A DNA stretch of 5,130 nucleotides from assembly GCA_021812735.1 (NCBI GenBank), contig JAKAMV010000733.1, positions 1 to 5,130 of the forward strand, given 5' to 3'. The translations under genes and the position numbers were made by a program. The notes under the pieces were generated by a model that saw nothing but the letters and a program-made list of their open reading frames with translations, was not told the DNA's origin and ran no database searches. This stretch comes from Chloroflexota bacterium (GTDB lineage Bacteria > Chloroflexota > Limnocylindria > Limnocylindrales > CSP1-4). Every line of letters begins with the position of its first letter. Position 1 is the first letter of the stretch. Positions 1 through 5,130 of this stretch are shown piece after piece.

Positions 1-1
1 T

Positions 2-943
2 CATGAGGTGGTGGTGCTCGACGACCTGTCCACCGGACACGCGGGCTCCGTCCATCCCGAGGCTCGGCTGGTGAGCGGCACGTACACGGACGAGGAGGGC
101 ACCCGCCACCTGCTCGAGCGCGAGGGTGTGGACGCGATCCTGCACTGCGCCGCCCGCTCGCTCGTGGGCGAGAGCATGGCCAACCCGGCGAAGTACTACC
201 GCGAGAACGTTGCCGGCGGCGTGGCACTGCTCGAGGCAGCGCGCGCCGCGGGGGTGCTGCGGGTGGTCTTCTCGTCATCCGCCGCGACGTACGGCGTGCC
301 GGACGCGACGCCCATCACGGAGGACGCCCCGCTCCGGCCCATCAACGCCTATGGCGAGACCAAGCGCGCGTTCGAGGGGGCCCTCCGCTGGTACGGGGCG
401 GCGTACGGACTGCGGAGCGCGATCCTGCGCTACTTCAACGTGGCCGGGGCGACCGAGCGCCTGGGCGAGGTCCACCGCCCGGAGACGCACCTGATCCCGA
501 ACCTGCTGATCGCGGGCGAGGGCGGCCCCGCGCTGACGCTGTTCGGCGAGGACTACCCGACCCCAGACGGCACGCCGATCCGCGACTACATCCACGTCGC
601 CGACCTCGCGGACGCCCACGTCGCGGCACTGGTGGCGACCGACCCGTCCGATGCGCGGACCGGCCCGGTTGCCGGTGGCCCGACTGAGCCTGTCATCGCC
701 AACCTGGGCACGTCCAGCGGCTTCTCGGTGAGGGACGTGCTGCGCGAGGCCGAAGCCGTCATCGGCAAGCCCATCCCGCACACGGTGGGGGCCCGGCGCG
801 CGGGCGACCCGCCCGTGCTCGTGGCCTCGAACGGGCGCGCCCGCGAGGTGTTGGGCTGGACGGCACGGCGTTCCACCCTGCCCGAGATGATCGGCTCCGC
901 CTGGGCCTGGCGGCGGGCGCACCCGGAGGGGTACGGGGACTGA
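2..943 (+). CDS. galE: UDP-glucose 4-epimerase, 5'-truncated by window edge
   Basis: This is an extended short-chain dehydrogenase/reductase that interconverts UDP-glucose and UDP-galactose (Leloir pathway, supply of galactosyl donors) in the cytoplasm with bound NAD. The frame is open from base 2, so the true start and the N-terminal glycine-rich NAD loop lie outside the window. By comparison with E. coli GalE about 30-34 residues are missing. Counting from the GTG at 8, visible features are the end of the second strand with acidic pair D5-D6 (VVLDDLSTG, cofactor ribose contact), HCAARSLVGES (46-56), the catalytic Ser in FSSSAATYG (about S91), the YxxxK pair Y115/K119 in AYGETK, RYFNVAGA with N144, and RDYIHVADLADAH (192-204). 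The C-terminal substrate domain ends with GDPPVLVASNGRAREVLGW, typical of the family. There is an Ala/Gly/Pro-rich stretch near 212-228 where the family usually has a shorter loop. The enzyme could also accept UDP-GlcNAc. It is convergent with the next gene and has no visible operon partner. Confidence 0.93.
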   Translation, partial: HEVVVLDDLSTGHAGSVHPEARLVSGTYTDEEGTRHLLEREGVDAILHCAARSLVGESMANPAKYYRENVAGGVALLEAARAAGVLRVVFSSSAATYGVPDATPITEDAPLRPINAYGETKRAFEGALRWYGAAYGLRSAILRYFNVAGATERLGEVHRPETHLIPNLLIAGEGGPALTLFGEDYPTPDGTPIRDYIHVADLADAHVAALVATDPSDARTGPVAGGPTEPVIANLGTSSGFSVRDVLREAEAVIGKPIPHTVGARRAGDPPVLVASNGRAREVLGWTARRSTLPEMIGSAWAWRRAHPEGYGD

Positions 944-952
944 TCCGCGCGT

Positions 953-975
953 GCTCCGGTGCCGGCTGCTGGAGC
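953..975 (+). terminator. Hairpin 10 nt after galE stop, weak terminator candidate
   Basis: GCTCC (953-957) pairs with GGAGC (971-975). The stem extends inward by G-T, G-C and T-G pairs to 8 bp around a 7-nt loop. Its place just behind the galE stop and before a convergent gene fits a terminator role, but no T-run follows, so intrinsic termination is unproven. It may only act as a 3'-end stabilising structure. Confidence 0.3.
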
Positions 976-1099
976 GGCCTGGCCACGAGAGCAACCGGGA
1001 GCCGACCGCCCGATCGTCCGGGGTCACGAGACCGGTCCGTAGGATCGCAGGCATCGGCTCGCCCGGCACTCAAACGGTCAGCAGCTTCCCCCGCAAGCA

Positions 1100-1151
1100 G
1101 GGCTAGCGGCGTCGCGTCAGGGCGGGGGCTAGCAGCGTCGCGTCAGGGCGG
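1100..1151. repeat. 26-bp tandem duplication across a stop codon
   Basis: Bases 1100-1125 and 1126-1151 are two adjacent 26-bp units that differ at one position (G1108 versus A1134). The second unit contains the stop codon (1143-1145, minus strand) and the last two codons of the secreted repeat protein. The first unit is the same sequence lying just behind it. Since 26 is not a multiple of 3 and the copy lies after the stop, the protein is not altered. Near identity suggests a recent slippage or unequal-crossover event. Confidence 0.85.
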
Positions 1152-2540
1152 CGGCGCGGCCACGCTCACAACCTCCAGGCTGTTGGCGCAGTCGATGCCA
1201 GCCGGACATCGCCCGACGTAGCGGCGGACCTCCAGGACAACCGCGCCTTTCGGCTCGGTCCACAGCATCGCCTTGCCGACAACGAATGCCGAGCCGTCGG
1301 CCCGGAGCAGCGGGTACTCCGTCCCGCCGTCCTTCACGCCCCTCACCGGTGGTTCCCGCAGCACCGGGATCGTGCCGCCGTCACAATCGCCGCAGGGAAG
1401 GTCACGCACCACGCCGGTGACCAGGAAACTCGCCGTGCTTCCGCGTGCCAGCAACGCCGAGATGGCGACGCCCCATGAGACGCGCCGGCCCTCGATCTCG
1501 ACGACTCGGCCGTTCTGGGCCCAGGACGAGACGATCATGGATGGCATCGGCGCCTGCGTCGCCTGAGGGCTGGAGCCCGGCGCCGGCACGAAACCGAAGA
1601 CGAACCGCGAATCGGCGCGCAGGACCACGTAGCCACCGGGCCAGAGCGCGGTGCCGTCCCACGCCTCCTGGACACCCCAGCGCGCTACGAGGAGCTCTGG
1701 TGCCGTCGCGTCGAACGGGCGGCCCTGGGCGGGGTCGGCGAGCCTGACTGCCGGGCAGGCGTGCGCCCCCCACGTCACGGGGTCGGGGCACCTGGAGAAC
1801 GCGCTCGGTGCCACCGTCTCGACCTGCCCGGCGACGTAGAGAGGGCCTGCGTAGGGCGTTGTGGGCAGCCGAGTGGCCACCTCGATGCCACGCACCACGG
1901 CCTGGCCGTCGACCGTCCGCGGCAGGCCATCGCTGTCGAAGCCGCTCGGCCCGGCGGGCAGGATGCCTGGCGGCCGGATCTCCTCGTCCACGACGAGGCA
2001 CAGCCCCGAGAAGTAGCTGCATGCCGGCCTGACTCGGAGGACGTAGAAGCCACCCACCCACTGGGCTGTCGCCTCGAACGAGAACTGCGTGCCCGCGGGC
2101 CGGTCGAGCGTGATCCGTCCTCCCTGGCGGTCTCCCGGACCGTCGGTGAGCGACGTGAAGCCGCAGTGGTACTTGCTGGGGGCGCAGGACGGCATGGGAT
2201 CCTGGGTGTGCCATCCGGCGACGATGAAGGATTCGCTGCCGCCCTCCCGTGCCCGCTCGACGATCGCTGACCCCCGGAGCACCGGCTCGCTGCCGATCAG
2301 TCGCGGCACCCCGTCAACGTCGTAGGGGCTGAGCGTCGGGGCTGCCGAACCGGGCGAGACGCCCGAGACACCTGAGGTCGCCCCCTGCGCGGGGCCAGGG
2401 GCCGGGGGACTCGGCTGCCACGCGAGCGCCAGGCCCAGCGCAAGCAGGAGGCTGGCGGCGGCGGCAAGCGTCGCGAGCGCGCGGGGACCGGGTCGGGGTC
2501 GACCGGCTCGCGGTTCGACGAGCGGCGGTCCTGGCTGCAT
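1143..2540 (-). CDS. Membrane-anchored or secreted protein with three repeated Cys-pair domains, function unknown
   Basis: I do not recognise a named family. From the ATG at 2540 the protein has 465 residues. A short Arg/Pro-rich N-terminus is followed by one hydrophobic segment (about 22-41, ALATLAAAASLLLALGLALA), read as a signal anchor or signal peptide. No lipobox Cys is present. A Pro/Ser/Gly/Ala linker (about 42-72) leads to three diverged copies of one module, beginning near residues 73, 201 and 341. Copies 1 and 2 open with [YF]DxDGxPRxxxGxxVxRG. Copy 3 opens with NGRVVEIEGRRVSWG. Each continues with a hydrophobic strand of the FIVAG/LYVAG/FLVTG type and later a GG[FY]VLR or VVLEVR strand. 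All ten cysteines fall in five close pairs (119/126, 174/181, 251/262, 383/386, 445/451), which suits disulfides outside the membrane. An in-frame TTG lies one codon upstream, but the ATG sits 7 nt behind GGGAAGGA and is preferred. The gene follows the UMF1 transporter at 87 bp on the same strand and may be co-transcribed with it. A role in binding or surface structure is possible but unsupported. Confidence 0.8.
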   Translation of the reverse strand: MQPGPPLVEPRAGRPRPGPRALATLAAAASLLLALGLALAWQPSPPAPGPAQGATSGVSGVSPGSAAPTLSPYDVDGVPRLIGSEPVLRGSAIVERAREGGSESFIVAGWHTQDPMPSCAPSKYHCGFTSLTDGPGDRQGGRITLDRPAGTQFSFEATAQWVGGFYVLRVRPACSYFSGLCLVVDEEIRPPGILPAGPSGFDSDGLPRTVDGQAVVRGIEVATRLPTTPYAGPLYVAGQVETVAPSAFSRCPDPVTWGAHACPAVRLADPAQGRPFDATAPELLVARWGVQEAWDGTALWPGGYVVLRADSRFVFGFVPAPGSSPQATQAPMPSMIVSSWAQNGRVVEIEGRRVSWGVAISALLARGSTASFLVTGVVRDLPCGDCDGGTIPVLREPPVRGVKDGGTEYPLLRADGSAFVVGKAMLWTEPKGAVVLEVRRYVGRCPAGIDCANSLEVVSVAAPPP

Positions 2541-2563
2541 CAAGACGTCCTTCCCTCGCGCAT
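2540..2563 (-). CDS. Possible 7-codon leader ORF, MREGRTS
   Basis: On the minus strand an ATG at 2563 opens seven codons and stops with a TGA whose last base is the first base of the ATG of the repeat-protein gene (TGATG). GAGG stands 5 nt ahead of this ATG, a usable ribosome site. The ribosome site of the downstream gene lies inside the tiny ORF. This arrangement is the one expected for translational coupling or a leader peptide, but a 24-base ORF can arise by chance. Confidence 0.2.
   Translation of the reverse strand: MREGRTS
2548..2555 (-). promoter_or_regulatory. Ribosome binding site deciding the start of the repeat-protein gene
   Basis: The minus strand reads GGGAAGGA, followed by 7 nt and then ATG at 2540. 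The alternative TTG start at 2543 would leave only 4 nt, so the ATG is the better start. Confidence 0.6.
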
Positions 2564-2627
2564 GGACGCCTCGGGGACGTGGACGGCCTCCCCTGGGTTC
2601 CGCGGGCCCCGCCGGCCTCGTGTACCC

Positions 2628-3887
2628 TCAGCCCTCGCGCTTCTCGGGGACGGGCCAGAGGAGGAACAGCCCCACCAGCATCGCGAACAGCAGCGTGAAG
2701 ATGCCGAGCTGGTAGGCGCCCTTGCCGAGCGTGTCGAAGGTCAGGAACAGGACCAGGCCCCAGAACAGGTTGCCGAGCACCTGAGATCCCTTCCCAACCA
2801 AACCGTAGAGGCCGTAGAACTCGCCCAGGCGGTCGGGCGGGCTGAGCCGGTACATCAGGACGCGGTCCGACACGTGGAGCCCCGCGAACCCGGCGCCGAT
2901 GGCGAGTCCGGCGACCAGGAACGGGCCCTTCGAGATCAGCGTGGCCCCGACCGCGAGCGCGACGGCCCACAGCACGAGCACCGAGAACAGGGTCCGCTTC
3001 GGCCCGTAGCGGTCCACCAGGCGGCCCCAGATGAACGCCGACACGATGGCCGAGAGGGTCAGGATCAGCAGGACGTAGGTGGACTCGTCCTCGGTGAAGC
3101 CCACCGCCTTGACCGAGAAGATCGTCATGATCGTGACGCTGGTGTTGAGCGCATCGGTGTAGAAGAACCGCGAGGCGAGGAACCGGCCCAGCCCCGGGTA
3201 CTTGTCGAGCGACCGGATCGTCCGCCACGTCTGGGTCCACGCGGCCCCCAGCGGGTCAGGGTCCTTGCGCCGCAGGCTCGGGTCCTCCTTGAGCAGGATG
3301 AACGTCGGCAGCGACAGGACGAGGAACATCAGCGGGGCGACCACGAAGGTCATCTGGACTGAGAGATGGGTCACGATCAGGATCGCGGCGATCAGCACCG
3401 TGCCCATGTAACCGACGCCGGTCGAGAGGCTCGCGATGCGGCCGCGGTTCTCGGGCGTGCTGACCAGCTGGAGGGTGGCGTCGTAGTAGATCAGCGACGA
3501 TTGGTACGAGAACATCGCGAGGCAGAACAGCCCGATCCCCATGGGCACGGGGACGAACGGGATCAGCATCGACGGCACGACGGCGCCGACGGTGAAGCCG
3601 AACAGGAACGGCAGGCGACGCCCGTAGCGGTCCGAGACCGCGCCCAGGAATGGCGAGACCAGGGCGTTGATGCCCACCGACAGTGCCACGGACAGGCCGA
3701 GCCACAGGTTTCCCGCGCTGTCGCCCAGCTGGTCCACCAGGAACAGGGAGATCGCGCGCGAGAAGATCGCGAAGGACCAGATCGTGTCGGCCAGGTCGTA
3801 GAGCGCCCAGCCTCCACGGGCGATCTTGCGATGGTTGCGCCGCTCGAGGTCGGTCAGCTCGGTGGTCGCGGCGATTGCGGCGGTCAT
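2628..3887 (-). CDS. MFS transporter, UMF1 / Atg22-like family
   Basis: This is a 419-residue secondary transporter of the inner (cytoplasmic) membrane with about 12 hydrophobic segments, the normal length for the family. The UMF1 subgroup is indicated by WALYDLADTIWS at 27-38 in the first helix, by FFYTDALNTSVTIMTIF (241-257) after the central loop, and by FYGLYGLVGKGSQVLGN (357-373) in the C-terminal half. General MFS loop motifs are GAVSDRYGRR (82-91, between TM2 and TM3) and the matching GRLVDRYGPKR (288-298) in the second half. A charged cytoplasmic loop (about 199-235, KEDPSLRRKDPDP) separates the two six-helix bundles. Bacterial UMF1 substrates are largely unknown. Yeast Atg22 exports amino acids from the vacuole, but that should not be transferred here. 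The ATG at 3887 is preceded on the minus strand by AGAGGAG, ending 4 nt ahead. The gene is divergent from the glycosyltransferase and lies upstream of the secreted repeat protein. Confidence 0.9.
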   Translation of the reverse strand: MTAAIAATTELTDLERRNHRKIARGGWALYDLADTIWSFAIFSRAISLFLVDQLGDSAGNLWLGLSVALSVGINALVSPFLGAVSDRYGRRLPFLFGFTVGAVVPSMLIPFVPVPMGIGLFCLAMFSYQSSLIYYDATLQLVSTPENRGRIASLSTGVGYMGTVLIAAILIVTHLSVQMTFVVAPLMFLVLSLPTFILLKEDPSLRRKDPDPLGAAWTQTWRTIRSLDKYPGLGRFLASRFFYTDALNTSVTIMTIFSVKAVGFTEDESTYVLLILTLSAIVSAFIWGRLVDRYGPKRTLFSVLVLWAVALAVGATLISKGPFLVAGLAIGAGFAGLHVSDRVLMYRLSPPDRLGEFYGLYGLVGKGSQVLGNLFWGLVLFLTFDTLGKGAYQLGIFTLLFAMLVGLFLLWPVPEKREG

Positions 3888-3891
3888 GCGA

Positions 3892-3898
3892 CTCCTCT
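3892..3898 (-). promoter_or_regulatory. Ribosome binding site of the MFS gene
   Basis: AGAGGAG on the minus strand ends 4 nt before the ATG at 3887. It supports this start over any internal one. Confidence 0.55.
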
Positions 3899-3943
3899 GC
3901 GCGGGTGCGCGGGCGGCGCGGGCGGCGGGCCGGCCTCGGGCGG

Positions 3944-3949
3944 ATCATA
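3944..3949 (-). promoter_or_regulatory. Candidate -10 box for the MFS gene
   Basis: The minus strand reads TATGAT, one base from the sigma-70 consensus and conspicuous in such GC-rich DNA. Transcription would start near 3937 and give a leader of about 50 nt. No convincing TTGACA-like -35 stands 16-18 bp upstream (GGAATC is there instead). Confidence 0.4.
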
Positions 3950-3994
3950 GAGGCGGCACCGCTCCCGATTCCGCCCGATCCGCAGGGCAGTGAG

Positions 3995-4011
3995 GGCCCG
4001 CCCGGCGGGCC
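3995..4011. repeat. Perfect 8-bp palindrome with 1-nt centre
   Basis: The sequence is GGCCCGCC-C-GGCGGGCC. It lies about 50 bp upstream of the possible MFS -10 box and 15 bp before the GGTGA/TCACC array. It could be an operator, or simply a GC-rich cruciform or hairpin. No T-run follows on either strand, so an intrinsic terminator is unlikely. Confidence 0.5.
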
Positions 4012-4025
4012 GAGCGTCCAGCGGG

Positions 4026-4188
4026 CTGGTGACGGTGAGTCATGGCATCACCAAATAGCGCTCGCCGGCGCCTGTCTGGGCGGAATTGGTGATTGCCGGT
4101 CACCAAACGGGCGACTTGGTGACCATGGGTCACCGTCACGTGCCGTCGGCGGCGATGCCCGGGCGATTTGGTGACTGCGGATCACCAG
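4026..4188. repeat. Array of four GGTGA...TCACC inverted repeats
   Basis: Four copies of one symmetric element are present. Unit A is GGTGA (4034-4038), N9, TCACC (4048-4052), with an extra CTGGTGA at 4026. Unit B is TTGGTGA (4086), N7, TCACCAA, perfect 7-bp arms. Unit C is TTGGTGA (4116), N7, TCACCGT, and its core GGTGACC-ATG-GGTCACC is a perfect 7-bp palindrome. Unit D is TTGGTGA (4168), N7, TCACCAG. Units B-D are also preceded by GGGCG, and B and D are followed by ACGG, so the conserved unit is about 32 bp. The loops differ in sequence while the arms are kept. Right-arm spacings are 52, 30 and 52 bp. The array lies 138 bp upstream of the MFS start and 114 bp upstream of the glycosyltransferase start. 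It may be a multi-site operator or a cluster of palindromic intergenic repeats. Confidence 0.85.
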
Positions 4189-4236
4189 ACGGCCCGTGCG
4201 GCGCCCACGCGGGCAACGAGAGCGACGCCTGGCCGG

Positions 4237-4303
4237 CCGTTTCACCCGGTCTTGGCCCGGTCATTTCGCCCGGTCTTGCTCGCAGGGTGGTACGGTGAAA
4301 CGG
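4237..4303. repeat. Direct repeats and 10-bp inverted repeat reaching the glycosyltransferase start codon
   Basis: Two 15-bp direct repeats, TTTCACCCGGTCTTG (4240-4254) and TTTCGCCCGGTCTTG (4264-4278), differ at one base and are offset by 24 bp. In addition CCGTTTCACC (4237-4246) is an exact reverse complement of GGTGAAACGG (4294-4303), whose last base is the G of the GTG start. The motif TTTC[AG]CC therefore occurs three times, twice forward and once reversed. This layout suits regulator sites around a promoter. If the transcript began upstream, the 10-bp stem would instead cover the start codon region. Confidence 0.7.
4291..4296 (+). promoter_or_regulatory. Candidate -10 box for leaderless glycosyltransferase transcript
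   Basis: TGG-TACGGT fits an extended -10 of the TGnTAnnnT type. It ends 6 nt before the GTG at 4303, the distance expected when transcription begins at the start codon itself. No clear -35 is seen. The only alternative is a ribosome site: AGGGTGG (4284-4290) is rather far (12 nt) and GGTGA (4294-4298) rather close (4 nt). Confidence 0.25.
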
Positions 4304-5130
4304 TGCCCCCGACGACGCTGACGCCCGCCATTCGGGACGAGATCGCCAGACTCGACCGCGCCGACATCATGGTCGGCATCCCGAGCTTCAAGAACGCCGC
4401 GACCATCGGCTATGTGGTCCGTGCGGCGCATGCCGGGCTGGTCCAGTACTTCCCGGAGCTCAAGCCGGTCCTGGTCAACTCCGACGCGGGCTCGCCGGAC
4501 GGCACCCAGCGCGTGGTCATCGAGACCGAGCCGCCGGCCTACGTCGAGTCGATCCTCCTCGTGCGGCCCACCAACAAGCTCGACCGGGTCACCCTGACCT
4601 ACCCCGAGATTGAGGGCACCGGCGGCAAGGGCGCGGCGCTGCGGACCATCTTCGAGATCGCCGCCGCGCTCGAGGTCCAGGCGCTCGTCGTGGTGGACAG
4701 CGATCTGCGGAGCATCGTCCCGGAGTGGATCGAGCTCCTCGCCGGGCCCATCCTCAAGGGCGGCTACGACTTCGTGGCCCCGCTGTACGCGCGCTACAAG
4801 TACGACGGCACGATCACCAACACCGTCACCTACCCGCTCACCCGCGCGCTCTACGGGCACCGCATCCGGCAGCCCATCGGCGGCGACTTCGGCGTCAGTG
4901 GCGACCTCGTCCGGCACTATCTGGCGCAGGACGACTGGACGCCCGACATCAGCAAGTTCGGCATCGACATCTGGATGACGACGACCGCCCTGACGGGCGG
5001 GTTCGCGGTCTGTCAGACACGACTGGGCGCGAAGGTGCACGACCCCAAGGACCCGGGCTCGGACCTGGGCCCGATGTTCCGCCAGGTCGTGGGCACGATC
5101 CTGCGGCTCGCCGTCGCGCATCCCGAGGCC
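4303..5130 (+). CDS. GT-A glycosyltransferase, GpgS/MGS-like (GT81/GT78 type), 3'-truncated by window edge
   Basis: The 276 residues seen run in frame to the last base of the window. The fold is a GT-A nucleotide-sugar glycosyltransferase, cytoplasmic with no membrane segment in the part seen. Landmarks in order are VGIPSFKNAATIG (24-36, nucleotide-binding strand and helix), NSDAGSPDGT (59-68), GKGAALRT (108-115), the metal-binding DxD in VVVDSDL (D132, D134), QPIGGDFGVS (190-199), FGIDIWMTT (219-227), and KVHDPKDPGSDLGPMFRQVVGTIL (244-267), whose H246 is the likely third metal ligand. The order GKG, DSD, QP(L/I)GG(E/D), G(V/I)(E/D)I, H, then LGxMxRQV is that of glucosyl-3-phosphoglycerate synthase (GT81). 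Mannosylglycerate synthase (GT78) is a related shape. A product such as glucosyl- or mannosylglycerate is plausible but the acceptor is not settled. GTG at 4303 was chosen because it is the nearest upstream start to the conserved domain. A TTG at 4276 is possible but has no better ribosome site. Confidence 0.82.
   Translation, partial: MPPTTLTPAIRDEIARLDRADIMVGIPSFKNAATIGYVVRAAHAGLVQYFPELKPVLVNSDAGSPDGTQRVVIETEPPAYVESILLVRPTNKLDRVTLTYPEIEGTGGKGAALRTIFEIAAALEVQALVVVDSDLRSIVPEWIELLAGPILKGGYDFVAPLYARYKYDGTITNTVTYPLTRALYGHRIRQPIGGDFGVSGDLVRHYLAQDDWTPDISKFGIDIWMTTTALTGGFAVCQTRLGAKVHDPKDPGSDLGPMFRQVVGTILRLAVAHPEA

Larger units (their letters stand above)
3888..4302. other. 415-bp divergent intergenic region with symmetric elements
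   Basis: No convincing gene lies between the divergent MFS and glycosyltransferase starts. Reading left to right it holds: the MFS ribosome site; a GC-rich stretch with three GCGCGGG copies (3899, 3907, 3916); a possible -10 box for the MFS gene (3944-3949); a perfect 8-bp palindrome (3995-4011); four GGTGA...TCACC inverted repeats (4026-4188); an unremarkable GC-rich stretch (4189-4236); and direct and inverted repeats that run into the glycosyltransferase start (4237-4303). Short ORFs through here are encoded by the repeats themselves and have no ribosome sites or recognisable product. Confidence 0.8.

Noticed and set aside
1022..1037. Hairpin GGTC-ACGA-GACC followed by GGTC in the convergent spacer
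   Set aside because: The stem is only 4 bp and no T-run follows. Too weak to call a terminator for either gene.
275..1069. Minus-strand ORF opposite galE
   Set aside because: Arg/Gly/Pro-rich antisense frame with no recognisable domain. galE motifs lie on the plus strand.
944..1142. tRNA or small RNA gene in the convergent spacer
   Set aside because: No cloverleaf, T-arm motif or acceptor stem could be drawn.
2541..2627. Separate promoter or terminator between the MFS gene and the repeat-protein gene
   Set aside because: GC-rich spacer with GGACG repeats but no convincing -10/-35 pair and no stem with a T-run. Co-transcription is the simpler reading.
2562..3362. 266-codon plus-strand ORF opposite the MFS gene
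   Set aside because: Charged, low-complexity antisense product (many Glu, Gln, Arg). The minus strand carries an unmistakable transporter.
4026..4188. CRISPR array
   Set aside because: Only four units, arms conserved but loops not, unequal intervals of 52/30/52 bp, gaps too short for normal spacers, and no cas genes nearby.
4086..4298. Small 70-codon plus-strand ORF in the intergenic region
   Set aside because: It starts on a TTG inside palindrome B, has no ribosome site, and its composition simply reflects the repeats.
4261..5121. Long minus-strand ORF opposite the glycosyltransferase
   Set aside because: It is rich in Arg, Asp, Val and Gly with no domain, as is usual for the antisense frame of GC-rich genes. 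The plus strand encodes clear GT-A motifs over the same bases.

Overview
The window is GC-rich bacterial DNA, about 70 % G+C by eye, with strong G/C preference at third codon positions. It carries four protein-coding genes, two of them cut by the window edges. I see no rRNA, tRNA, CRISPR array, transposase or phage gene. The GC content, the UMF1-type transporter, the GpgS/MGS-like glycosyltransferase and the secreted repeat protein would suit a Chloroflexota (Limnocylindria-like) or actinobacterial chromosome. That placement is a guess from general impression, not a search result.

Layout. 2-943 (+): 3' part of a UDP-glucose 4-epimerase (galE), lacking only about the first 30 residues. 944-1142: convergent spacer with a weak hairpin just after galE and a 26-bp tandem duplication that runs over the stop codon of the next gene. 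1143-2540 (-): an unrecognised membrane-anchored or secreted protein built from three diverged copies of one domain with paired cysteines, preceded by a possible 7-codon leader ORF with a TGATG overlap. 2628-3887 (-): a 12-TM major facilitator of the UMF1/Atg22-like type. 3888-4302: a 415-bp divergent intergenic region rich in symmetric elements. 4303-5130 (+): the 5' part of a GT-A glycosyltransferase resembling glucosyl-3-phosphoglycerate synthase and mannosylglycerate synthase, running off the right edge.

How they may work together. galE and the glycosyltransferase both belong to sugar-nucleotide and glycoside chemistry, but they are separated by two genes on the opposite strand, so a shared pathway is only suggested. 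The transporter and the secreted repeat protein lie in the same direction 87 bp apart and may be co-transcribed. The transporter and the glycosyltransferase are divergent and share the intergenic region.

The most unusual part is 4026-4303. Four copies of a GGTGA...TCACC inverted repeat are spaced 52, 30 and 52 bp apart. They are followed by two 15-bp direct repeats and a 10-bp perfect inverted repeat whose right arm ends on the first base of the glycosyltransferase start codon. This looks like a multi-site operator or a family of structured intergenic repeats. Sequence alone does not decide between these.
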